A DNA stretch of 23,726 bases from CBDUBS01 sp965365445 (GTDB lineage: Bacteria; Bacteroidota; Rhodothermia; Rhodothermales; DASSAV01), in assembly GCA_965365445.1 (NCBI GenBank), contig CBDUBS010000043.1, positions 1 to 23,726 on the forward strand. The letters run 5' to 3'. The position numbers and the translations under genes are program-made. The notes beneath the pieces are model-generated. The model had not been told where the DNA came from, did no database searches, and saw nothing but the letters and a program-made list of their open reading frames with translations. Below are positions 5,945-12,882 of the stretch, piece after piece (position 1 is the first letter of the stretch; each line of letters opens with the position of its first letter).

Positions 5945-7113
5945 GCGAGTGACTGCCCGATCCAGTCGCGGAGGGCCTGCGCATCGAACGTGCGGCTTTC
6001 TCCCGGCTGGACGTGATGCCGTCGCCATGCGGCATAATCCAGTACGGGCACCCTGGCCGCCAGGTACGCAACCGGGCGCGCCGAGTAGGCCGGAGCGCTG
6101 GTGATGAGAGCGGCGGGGGAGGTTTCGCTTTCGGCGGCATCCGGGGCCGCCATCCGGCCGGCTTCTACCGAGGTGAACCCCATGGAGAGGAGGACGAGGG
6201 CCAGGGTTTCCTGCTCGTCTCTCGGATAAACGTCAAGGTGAATTACGCCGCCGAAGGGAGGGGCTTCCGGGCCGTCCGCCTCCCAGCCCAGCGCTGTCTC
6301 GGCGAGGCGGAAGTGGGCGGGCAGTTCAGCGAATAGTGTATGCAGGCGCCCGGAACCCGTCCGGCGATCAGGAAGGGGGGCTGAAGCCGTTTCCACGAAG
6401 CGGTTGCCGCTCTGGCCTATGCGGAGGATCTTTACCAGGTTATTGGCGGATCGGACCACGTCGGCGTGCGAGTTGGGGGCCGGCTCTACGGCGTCGTGGT
6501 GCTGAGCGATGGCATCGGTGAGGGCGTGGGGCAGGTTCCAGTAGAGGCACAGGGCATGCCCGGCGACGGTATGATCGGTCGAAAGGGTTTCCCATTCCAG
6601 CATATGCAGCGGTCCCGTACCGTACTGCGCCGCCAGCAACACCTGCACGTAGAGATCGCCGAAGTGCTCGAGCAGGATCAGCTTGCCGATGTCGTGCAGG
6701 AGGCCGGCCACGTACGCTTCGTCCGGGTCGATGTTGAGCGGTTCGGAAAGCAAGCGGGCCAGCGTCGCGACGGAAAAGCTGTGTTTCCAGAAGCTCCGGG
6801 CATCCACCGGCCAGGCGCTCCGCTCCCGGCCGAGGGTGCACGCTCCTACGGCGAGCCGGACCAGGGCATCGCGGCCCATGAGCATGGCCGCATCGCGGAC
6901 CGTGCCGATGCTTCGGCCCATACCATAGCGCTCCGAGTTGGCGGCCCGAAGCACGCGCGCCGTGAGGGATGGATCCGCCTCGATGATATGAATCATCTGC
7001 TCCGGATCGACCAGCACCCGCTGCGCAAGCCCCAGCAATCGGCCGGCCACACCCGGCAGGGAGGGCAATGCACGCGCGCTGTGAAGGATATATTCAGGAA
7101 AGGCTGAGCACAT
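5926..7113 (-). CDS. HDOD domain-containing signalling protein
   Basis: A 395-residue protein. The HDOD domain (about residues 10-215) is recognisable from LPSLPGVAGRLLGLA, the segment IIEADPSLTARVLRAANS, and the HD-like core VAGLLHDIGKLILLEHFG, which keeps an H-D pair at 140-141, plus a later QHHD. HDOD proteins are regulatory relatives of HD phosphohydrolases, usually scaffolds in signalling, and typically lack full catalysis. Residues about 230-395 match no family I recognise. The gene sits on the opposite strand between ribD and ribE, overlaps ribD by 19 bp tail to tail, and diverges from ribE across 83 bp. A functional tie to riboflavin is not implied. Confidence 0.88.
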   Translation of the reverse strand: MCSAFPEYILHSARALPSLPGVAGRLLGLAQRVLVDPEQMIHIIEADPSLTARVLRAANSERYGMGRSIGTVRDAAMLMGRDALVRLAVGACTLGRERSAWPVDARSFWKHSFSVATLARLLSEPLNIDPDEAYVAGLLHDIGKLILLEHFGDLYVQVLLAAQYGTGPLHMLEWETLSTDHTVAGHALCLYWNLPHALTDAIAQHHDAVEPAPNSHADVVRSANNLVKILRIGQSGNRFVETASAPLPDRRTGSGRLHTLFAELPAHFRLAETALGWEADGPEAPPFGGVIHLDVYPRDEQETLALVLLSMGFTSVEAGRMAAPDAAESETSPAALITSAPAYSARPVAYLAARVPVLDYAAWRRHHVQPGESRTFDAQALRDWIGQSLAQLAPA

Positions 7114-7196
7114 CAGGGGTCCGGGCCGGCCGACGCGAAGAACGGGCGGAATTACGTATTTTACCGACTCAAACCGACCACGAGCCGGAAGGGCAT

Positions 7197-7832
7197 ATGT
7201 TTACGGGCATCATCGAAGAAGTAGGGCAGATCGCCGCCATCGAGCCTCTGGGAGGCGGGCGGCGTTTGAAAATCAACGCAAAGATGGCGCCGGAGCTTCG
7301 GCCCGATCAGAGCGTGGCGGTCAATGGGGTTTGCCAGACCGTCGTGCGCACGGACAGGGGGGCCTTTGAAGTGGTGGCGATTGAGGAGACGTTACGAAAA
7401 ACCACGTTTGGGAGCCTTGCGGCGGGTGATTCCGTAAACCTGGAGCGGGCACTGCGGACCGGCGACCGGCTGGACGGCCACTTCGTACAGGGGCACGTCG
7501 ATACGACCGGGGAGATCGTCCGGGTGGAACGGCTCGCCACGAGCCGGATGTTTACGGTTCGCTTTCCGCCCGGCTATGCTCCGTACCTCATTCCGGTGGG
7601 GTCCATCGCCGTGGACGGCATCAGTTTGACGGTGGCTCGCCTGGAGGAGGAGACGTTTACGGTGGCGATCATTCCGCATACGCTGGGTCACACGAACGTG
7701 GGGGGATGGCGGGAGGGAACGCCGGTCAACCTGGAGTTCGACCTCATCGGCAAGTACATTCTTCGCCGGCTCTCGGCGGGCTCCTCGACCGGGGCGATTA
7801 CGGAGGCCTGGCTCCGGGAGCAGGGTTTCTGA
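7197..7832 (+). CDS. ribE: Riboflavin synthase, alpha subunit
   Basis: A 211-residue enzyme that dismutates two 6,7-dimethyl-8-ribityllumazine molecules to riboflavin, the last step of the pathway. It starts with the family signature MFTGIIEEVG and has the two lumazine-binding repeats. Repeat 1 holds VAVNGVCQTVV and repeat 2 holds IAVDGISLTVA, with GHFVQGHVDTTGEIV at the junction. The length is typical (about 200-220). ATG 7197 is preceded by GGAAGGG and begins exactly at the signature; the frame upstream is not protein-like. It ends 4 bp from the convergent ruvC stop. Confidence 0.97.
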   Translation: MFTGIIEEVGQIAAIEPLGGGRRLKINAKMAPELRPDQSVAVNGVCQTVVRTDRGAFEVVAIEETLRKTTFGSLAAGDSVNLERALRTGDRLDGHFVQGHVDTTGEIVRVERLATSRMFTVRFPPGYAPYLIPVGSIAVDGISLTVARLEEETFTVAIIPHTLGHTNVGGWREGTPVNLEFDLIGKYILRRLSAGSSTGAITEAWLREQGF

Positions 7833-7836
7833 CCTT

Positions 7837-8382
7837 TCAGCGTACGATGCGGTCGGGGTGGGCCGCTACGAAGCTTTTCCAATCCCGGTGGGCGCTGCCC
7901 AGTCCGAAAGCCAGGCGGTGGGCATGGCATAACGCCACGGCCAGTGCGTCCGAGGCGTCCAGATCGAGTTCGATGTGCTCGTCCTCGATGGCCAGAATCG
8001 ACCGGACCATATACCATACCTGCTCCTTCGAGGCGTTGCCGTTGCCGGTAACGGATTTTTTCACCTCTTTGGGCGTGTATTGCACTACGGGGATCTGGCG
8101 GTTGAGCACCGCCAGCATGGCCGCCGCCTGTGCACGCCCCAGCTTGAGCATGGATTGCGGGTTTTGCCCGTATACGGGCATTTCGATAGCGCAGGCATCC
8201 GGCAAGCAGCGTTCGGTTACCTGCGTTATCCGGTCGTAGATGTATTTCAGCCGTAGCTCCTGGCTTTTCTGGGCATCCAGGGCGAGCACCCCGTACTCCA
8301 GCAGCCGCTCCTTGCGCCCTTCCAGCACCAGCACGCCGTATCCGGTAAACCGGGAGCCCGGGTCGATCCCGAGAATGATCAT
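7837..8382 (-). CDS. ruvC: Crossover junction endodeoxyribonuclease RuvC
   Basis: A 181-residue Holliday-junction resolvase acting with RuvAB in recombinational repair. The RNase-H-like catalytic acids are all visible: D7 in ILGIDPGSRFTGYG, E67 in CAIEMPVYGQNP, and D142/D145 in DASDALAVALCHAH. The central segment PKEVKKSVTGNGNASKEQV is of the type seen in Bacteroidota-like RuvC and supports the lineage guess. A GGAGGTG box lies before ATG 8382. It follows the YebC-family gene on the same strand after 31 nt, probably as one operon; ruvC and yebC are neighbours in many bacteria. Confidence 0.96.
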   Translation of the reverse strand: MIILGIDPGSRFTGYGVLVLEGRKERLLEYGVLALDAQKSQELRLKYIYDRITQVTERCLPDACAIEMPVYGQNPQSMLKLGRAQAAAMLAVLNRQIPVVQYTPKEVKKSVTGNGNASKEQVWYMVRSILAIEDEHIELDLDASDALAVALCHAHRLAFGLGSAHRDWKSFVAAHPDRIVR

Positions 8383-8413
8383 ACCGCCACCTCCACCGGA
8401 TAGAGTAATGCTT

Positions 8414-9160
8414 TCAGGAGATAGCCTCCATGGTGGCCTCGTCGAACTCCAGGGTCGTGTATACGTTCTGGACGTCCTGGTTTTCCTCCAGCGCCTCGAT
8501 GAGCCGGGCCACTTTGCGGGCTTCCTCCGGGCCGGCGGTTACGGTCGTGGTCGGGATGCGGATCAGGTTGGCCTCTTCCGGCTCGATGCCGGCCTGCTTG
8601 AGCGCCGCCAGCACCGGCCCGAACTGCTCTACGGAAGTCGTCACGATGAACGCGCCGTCCTCTTCTCGCAAATCATCGGCTCCGGCCTCCGCCGCCAGTT
8701 CGAACAGGGACATTTCATCCCGCCCCCCGGCGGGGATCATGAATTCGCCCTTGCGCTCGAACTGGAACGCCACCGACCCCGAGGTTCCGAGGCTGCCCCC
8801 TGCCCTGCTGAACAGATGGCGCAAGTCGGCCACCGTCCGGTTCGTGTTGTCGGTGAGGGCTTCCACCAGCACGGCGACACCTCCGGCGGCATATCCTTCG
8901 TACACCACTTCTTCGTAGTCGGCTCCCTGGATTTCGCCCGTACCCCGTTTGATGGCCCGGTCGATGTTGTCCTTGGGCATGTTTTCGCCCTTGGCTTTAT
9001 CCACCGCCAGCGCCAGCTTCGCGTTCATCCCGGGATCGCCGCCGCCTTCGCGGGCGGCCACCATGATGTCTCGCGTGATACGCGCCCACGATTTCGACTT
9101 GCGGGCATCGCTGACGGCTTTCTGCCGTTTGATTTTGGACCATTTATTATGACCCGACAT
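8414..9160 (-). CDS. yebC: YebC/PmpR (TACO1) family DNA-binding or translation regulator
   Basis: A 248-residue YebC-family protein of normal length. The N-terminus MSGHNKWSKIKRQKAVSDAR is the diagnostic start. The middle contains GGDPGMNAKLALAVDKAK and MPKDNIDRAIKRGTG, followed by YEEVVYEGYAAGGVAVLVEALTDN near residue 90 and an alternating alpha/beta C-terminus. Family members have been described as transcription regulators and, more recently, as translation factors that help ribosomes through difficult motifs; the sequence cannot separate these roles. It is the first gene of a probable yebC-ruvC operon. The 264-bp region upstream to the divergent NTF2-like gene presumably holds its promoter. 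Confidence 0.96.
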   Translation of the reverse strand: MSGHNKWSKIKRQKAVSDARKSKSWARITRDIMVAAREGGGDPGMNAKLALAVDKAKGENMPKDNIDRAIKRGTGEIQGADYEEVVYEGYAAGGVAVLVEALTDNTNRTVADLRHLFSRAGGSLGTSGSVAFQFERKGEFMIPAGGRDEMSLFELAAEAGADDLREEDGAFIVTTSVEQFGPVLAALKQAGIEPEEANLIRIPTTTVTAGPEEARKVARLIEALEENQDVQNVYTTLEFDEATMEAIS

Positions 9161-9424
9161 ACACCTATCTCGTTGATGATCGAATGGATACTCTGGTAAG
9201 ATAAGACGGTCCCGGCTTATCTGCGCCCTATACCCGCCGGAGCGGAGCCGGGTTCGGGAATCCCCCGGAACGATTTCCTGAATAAATGACGAACCCGATG
9301 CCCGGTAGTCCGTCGTAGCACAACGGTTCAGCCCGGAAGGATGGTGTCCGATCTAAAAAAACACCTTTCCTATATTGGACGCAAACGGGTCCTCTTAGCT
9401 TACCCCTCATCTTCGCAAAAATCG

Positions 9425-9862
9425 ATGAATCCCTATCCTCCCGCCTTCGACACCGTACGGGATGCTCACCTGTACATTCAGATCGCCAGAGCACATAACA
9501 CCCTGGACGCTTCCCTTTACGCCCCTATCCTGGCAGATGACGTCGTGTATGAATCCCAGAGCGTTTTCAGCGCCCTGGAGGGAAAAGAGAAGGTGCTGGA
9601 ATACCTTGCTGAAAAGTTCGAAACCATACGGTCCTATTTACCCGAGTCGCGGCTATTTGCCGAACTCGGATTTCACGGCAGCTACCCGATGGCGCCACGG
9701 ACCGACTGGCTTCCCTGTATCGTTGTGGCGCAGGGCGACTCCGAAGACGTTTCGGCATCGGTGCTGCTGACCATATCCGACGGACTGATCAAACGGATCG
9801 ACATCTGCACCGTAGTTCCTTCTCCTGACATGGCGTTCCGAACCGGGATATATCCGGAATGA
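9425..9862 (+). CDS. NTF2-like (SnoaL-type fold) protein
   Basis: A 145-residue protein that resembles the NTF2-like superfamily: an initial helix around AHLYIQIARAHNTLDASLYAPILADDVVYESQ is the usual helix-then-DVxxxxP-like strand, and then GKEKVLEYLAEKFETI. The rest is beta-rich (PCIVVAQG, ASVLLTISDGLIKRIDI). Such proteins are small-molecule isomerases, hydrolases or plain binding cones. No catalytic set can be named here. The start at 9425 is chosen because the fold begins there; the frame opens at 9341. It converges on the downstream cupin gene with a 6-bp gap. Confidence 0.7.
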   Translation: MNPYPPAFDTVRDAHLYIQIARAHNTLDASLYAPILADDVVYESQSVFSALEGKEKVLEYLAEKFETIRSYLPESRLFAELGFHGSYPMAPRTDWLPCIVVAQGDSEDVSASVLLTISDGLIKRIDICTVVPSPDMAFRTGIYPE

Positions 9863-9868
9863 AACGGT

Positions 9869-10318
9869 TTACTTCTCCCGGGTGCGCCAGCGGATAGCAT
9901 AGTATGAGGCTTCGGTGTCGCCCACGTTGCGTATCCCGTGCGGGTCGTTCGAGGCCAGGAAGATGACCGAACCGGGGCCTACTACGTGCGGCACACCGTT
10001 GATCGTTTCTTCGACCATGCCCTCCTTCACGATAATGAATTCTTCATCGACGTGCCGGTGGGGCGCGTGCGACGCCGTATGCGGCTTCAGGGTGGTGACG
10101 TGCATCTCCAGATAGGGCGTAAGGGCCGTCGCGGATTCGAAGAACGCCCGCCGCGCTCCCTTCTCGTTTGGTTTCACCTCGATTCGTTCCCAGTCGAAGA
10201 CCGTCGAGGGCATGACCGGCTCATCCGGGCGGGTCAACGATACGGCTCCGAGAGTCAGGAGAGCGGCCGCCAGCGCTACCGCCGCATCGCGTCCCGTGGG
10301 CTTGAACGTGCTTCTCAT
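9869..10318 (-). CDS. Membrane-anchored or exported cupin domain protein
   Basis: A 149-residue protein with an N-terminal hydrophobic segment (about residues 11-28, DAAVALAAALLTLGAVSL), either a signal peptide or an anchor, followed by one cupin 2 domain (about 65-140). The metal site is complete: H87 and H89 in APHRH, E93, and H127 in NDPHGIRN, so it probably binds a divalent metal outside the cytoplasm. The start at 10318 is favoured over 10333 because GGAGG lies 6 nt before it. The substrate is unknown. The 296-bp stretch upstream, to the divergent OmpA-like gene, shows no clear promoter boxes or genes. Confidence 0.85.
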   Translation of the reverse strand: MRSTFKPTGRDAAVALAAALLTLGAVSLTRPDEPVMPSTVFDWERIEVKPNEKGARRAFFESATALTPYLEMHVTTLKPHTASHAPHRHVDEEFIIVKEGMVEETINGVPHVVGPGSVIFLASNDPHGIRNVGDTEASYYAIRWRTREK

Positions 10319-10614
10319 GGTTTTCCTCCGCATGGGGTTATACCGTCCCTTCCGGCGTCTCGCGCCGACGAGGGCCCGGTTTCATAAACGAGCCTCGACG
10401 AATCGCTTTCCGGAAGCGCACTCAGGCATCGAACAGGACGAGTCGGCATAAATTCACATCAAGGGGCTTCTTGCTAAATAACCGCCGTCGGTGTAAGCTG
10501 CCATTGTGCGGATGGGTTTTGGTGCTTCTGCGATCATCTACTGATCCGGGCACGCGGATCGAACACGGCGGCAGGGACGTGCCGTAAAGCCCTGGCTTCC
10601 TTTACGGAACTCCC

Positions 10615-11910
10615 ATGCGTCCCCTTATTGTTTCCATTCTGGCCGTATTGACGGCTCTTTTCTGTTACCAACCCGCTCAGGCCCAGTTCGTAAAACGCCT
10701 CAAGGACCGTGCGAAGGAACGGGTTGAGGAAAACGTCGGCAGAAAGGTGGATAAAGCCGTCGATAACGTAATGAACGGGGAGGTCGGGTCCGAACCTGCT
10801 TCCGAATCGCCTTCCACGCCCCGGACGCCCGCCGACGACTCAGCTGATAGGGAACAGAAGGACGTTGCCGGGCAGGTCGAGGCAGCCGGTCTCCAGCCGG
10901 GCCAGGGGCTCTGGGACAACTACGACTTCATCCCCGGCGAGCGTGTGCTCTTTGCCGAGGACTTCACGAAAGACCGTGTCGGCAACTTTCCCCAACGGTT
11001 CGAAATGCTTACCGGGAACGCCGACGTTGTCGAATGGAACGGACGGCGCTGGATGCGCGCGCTGGAGTATTCGGTCATTAAGATTCCGCTGCCGGAATCG
11101 TTGCCCGAGCGGTTTACCGTCGAGTTTGAACTGACCGTACCCTGGAGCCGCATGGGGTTTTACGCGGAGGAAAAAGAGGACTATACGAACTCCTCACAGT
11201 ACATACCGACCTACCAGGAGACATCGAGCGTAGAGATTTGCGGGACCGAAACGGCCGTTCACCGGGGTGGAAACAAGGGCCGGTCCGGCATGGATCCGCG
11301 CGATTACTTCAAGGGGATGTTCGATGACAATGCGGCTTCGGACCACCTTTCAACACGCCCTTACCACGTCCGCATGGCGGTGGATGGGGCGTACATCAAG
11401 CTGTACCTCGACGAAAAGCGGGTCGCCAACCTGCCCAACGGCAACTTCGGACGGACGAGCTTTCTCGTTTTCGAATTCGATCACAACGGTGAGGAGAAAG
11501 ACGCTCCCCTCATTACCGGCTTTTCCATCAATGCCGGCGGAACTCCCATGTACGACGCCCTCATGACGGACGGGCGGGTGAGTATGCAGGGCATCCTGTT
11601 CGATACCGGCAGCGACCGCATCCAGCCTGAATCCACTCCGACGCTCAAGGAAATAGGGGCGATGCTTACGGCCCATGCGGATCTGCGCCTGAGCATCGAA
11701 GGGCACACCGATAACGTGGGCTCGGCCGAAGGCAATCAGGCGCTTTCAGAAAAACGGGCGGCGGCGGTGAGGACCTTCCTCGTTGACACCTACGGCATCG
11801 ATAGAGATCGCCTGGAATCCAGAGGGTTCGGCGCATCGACCCCGGCCGCCTCGAACGATACACCGGAAGGACGGCGGCAAAACCGCCGCGTCGAACTGGT
11901 TCGGCTTTAG
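10615..11910 (+). CDS. OmpA family protein (peptidoglycan-binding C-terminus)
   Basis: A 431-residue exported protein. Residues 1-23 form a signal peptide ending AQA before Q24. A Lys/Glu-rich helical stretch (25-60) and a Pro/Ser/Thr linker follow. Residues about 100-320 form a beta-rich domain of unassigned type (VLFAEDFTKDRVGNFPQRFE, then IKIPLPESLPERFTVEFELTV), possibly a concanavalin-like fold. Residues about 325-431 are a full OmpA-C domain: ILFDTGSDRI, SIEGHTDNVGSAEGNQALS, KRAAAVRTFL and RRQNRRVEL. It probably sits in the outer membrane or periplasm and binds peptidoglycan. It has no visible link to the injection-system operon beyond position. Confidence 0.9.
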   Translation: MRPLIVSILAVLTALFCYQPAQAQFVKRLKDRAKERVEENVGRKVDKAVDNVMNGEVGSEPASESPSTPRTPADDSADREQKDVAGQVEAAGLQPGQGLWDNYDFIPGERVLFAEDFTKDRVGNFPQRFEMLTGNADVVEWNGRRWMRALEYSVIKIPLPESLPERFTVEFELTVPWSRMGFYAEEKEDYTNSSQYIPTYQETSSVEICGTETAVHRGGNKGRSGMDPRDYFKGMFDDNAASDHLSTRPYHVRMAVDGAYIKLYLDEKRVANLPNGNFGRTSFLVFEFDHNGEEKDAPLITGFSINAGGTPMYDALMTDGRVSMQGILFDTGSDRIQPESTPTLKEIGAMLTAHADLRLSIEGHTDNVGSAEGNQALSEKRAAAVRTFLVDTYGIDRDRLESRGFGASTPAASNDTPEGRRQNRRVELVRL

Positions 11911-11923
11911 CCGGCTCCCGGCC

Positions 11924-11954
11924 CGCCCCCGGTGGAAGCTTTCGCCCGGGGGCG
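11924..11954 (+). terminator. Terminator-like hairpin after the OmpA-family gene
   Basis: A perfect 9-bp stem, CGCCCCCGG (11924-11932) with CCGGGGGCG (11946-11954) and a 13-nt loop, starts 13 bp after the stop codon. No T-run follows, so it may be an L-shaped or Rho-assisted end rather than a classical intrinsic terminator. Confidence 0.5.
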
Positions 11955-12057
11955 AGCCATTAAACCGGCTCCGAAGCGCATACCCTCGGATCCAACTCCT
12001 TCCCTGTCCCGTCTAAAGACGGCCCCGACGTTTCCACAACCATCCGAGTGGTTTGCC

Positions 12058-12879
12058 ATGTCATTCAAGATCGTCGTTACGAACGATGCGACCGGCGCCA
12101 GAGACGAATATGCCTTCGATCAGGATTCGGTCGTCCTGGGCCGGGGAGACAGTTGCGACCTTCCGTTGCCGGACCCGCGCGCGCTCGTCAGCAAACAGCA
12201 CCTGCGCATCGACCGGGCGGGGGATTCCTATTACGTAACCGACCTGGGCAGCAAGAACGGCACCCGTCATAACGACGCGAAGCTGGAGTCGGGCAGGGCG
12301 CGGCCCCTGTTCAACGGCGACGAGTTGCATCTGGGGGCGTTTTGCCTTCAGTTCGTGACACTGCGGACGGCGTTTGCCCTGCCCAACTACGAGCGCACCA
12401 TTTTCGAGGGCGCAGCTACACAGCAGCCTGCGCCTGCCGCGGTTCAGGCTGCTTCCTCCGATCCGGATGACCTCCGCCGGCAACGCGCCGCCGAGATGCT
12501 TCGGCTGACCCTGCCGCTCGTCGTTCGCTGGCTGCGGCATCGGTGGGCCTTTCAGCTCGACTTCCTGGGAAAGACGCAGGTGGAGCTTCCCGGACTGGCT
12601 CCTCTGTACTCCGGTTCGGATGAAGACATATACCACTTCCTTACGAATCCGGAGTTGCCTGAAACCGACTGGCATGAGCGGCTCGAACGGCTCGAACGCG
12701 CCCTGCGCAACCTGGACACGTACCCGGAAGCCCTGCACGCCGGATACCAGGCGGGTATTCGGGAAGGGGCGCCTGCGCTGGCCGCCGAGGCGCAAAGCGG
12801 CAAGCCCCTCCCGGAGGCGGCCGAGGAGCGGTTTTTTCGGCCTGCGTTCAGCCGGGCGTTCGAGGCCCGGCAGCGCTGA
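12058..12879 (+). CDS. FHA domain protein with alpha-helical C-terminus
   Basis: A 273-residue protein with an N-terminal FHA domain (about 20-102). The phosphothreonine-binding residues are present: VVLGRGDSCDLPL (GR at 28-29), S45-x-x-H48 in SKQH, and N67-G68 in LGSKNGT. FHA domains read phospho-Thr on partners. After a Gln/Pro/Ala linker, residues about 138-240 are helical (MLRLTLPLVVRWLRHRWAFQ, then a Leu/Arg/Glu-rich stretch). The layout recalls FHA proteins tied to type VI secretion (TagH/Fha-like), but the similarity of the C-terminal part is only an impression. The start at 12058 (MSFKIVVTND) marks where the fold begins. Its 3' end is 3 bp from the convergent end of the eCIS operon, which suggests a partner role there. 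Confidence 0.85.
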   Translation: MSFKIVVTNDATGARDEYAFDQDSVVLGRGDSCDLPLPDPRALVSKQHLRIDRAGDSYYVTDLGSKNGTRHNDAKLESGRARPLFNGDELHLGAFCLQFVTLRTAFALPNYERTIFEGAATQQPAPAAVQAASSDPDDLRRQRAAEMLRLTLPLVVRWLRHRWAFQLDFLGKTQVELPGLAPLYSGSDEDIYHFLTNPELPETDWHERLERLERALRNLDTYPEALHAGYQAGIREGAPALAAEAQSGKPLPEAAEERFFRPAFSRAFEARQR

Positions 12880-12882
12880 CGC

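Noticed and set aside
4600..5952. Long Gly/Arg-rich frame (450 codons) overlapping ribD, and a 421-codon antisense frame
   Set aside because: ribD has all its catalytic motifs in the chosen frame; these are GC-driven shadows.
8240..9199. 319-codon plus-strand frame opposite the YebC gene
   Set aside because: Antisense to a complete YebC protein and without protein-like features.
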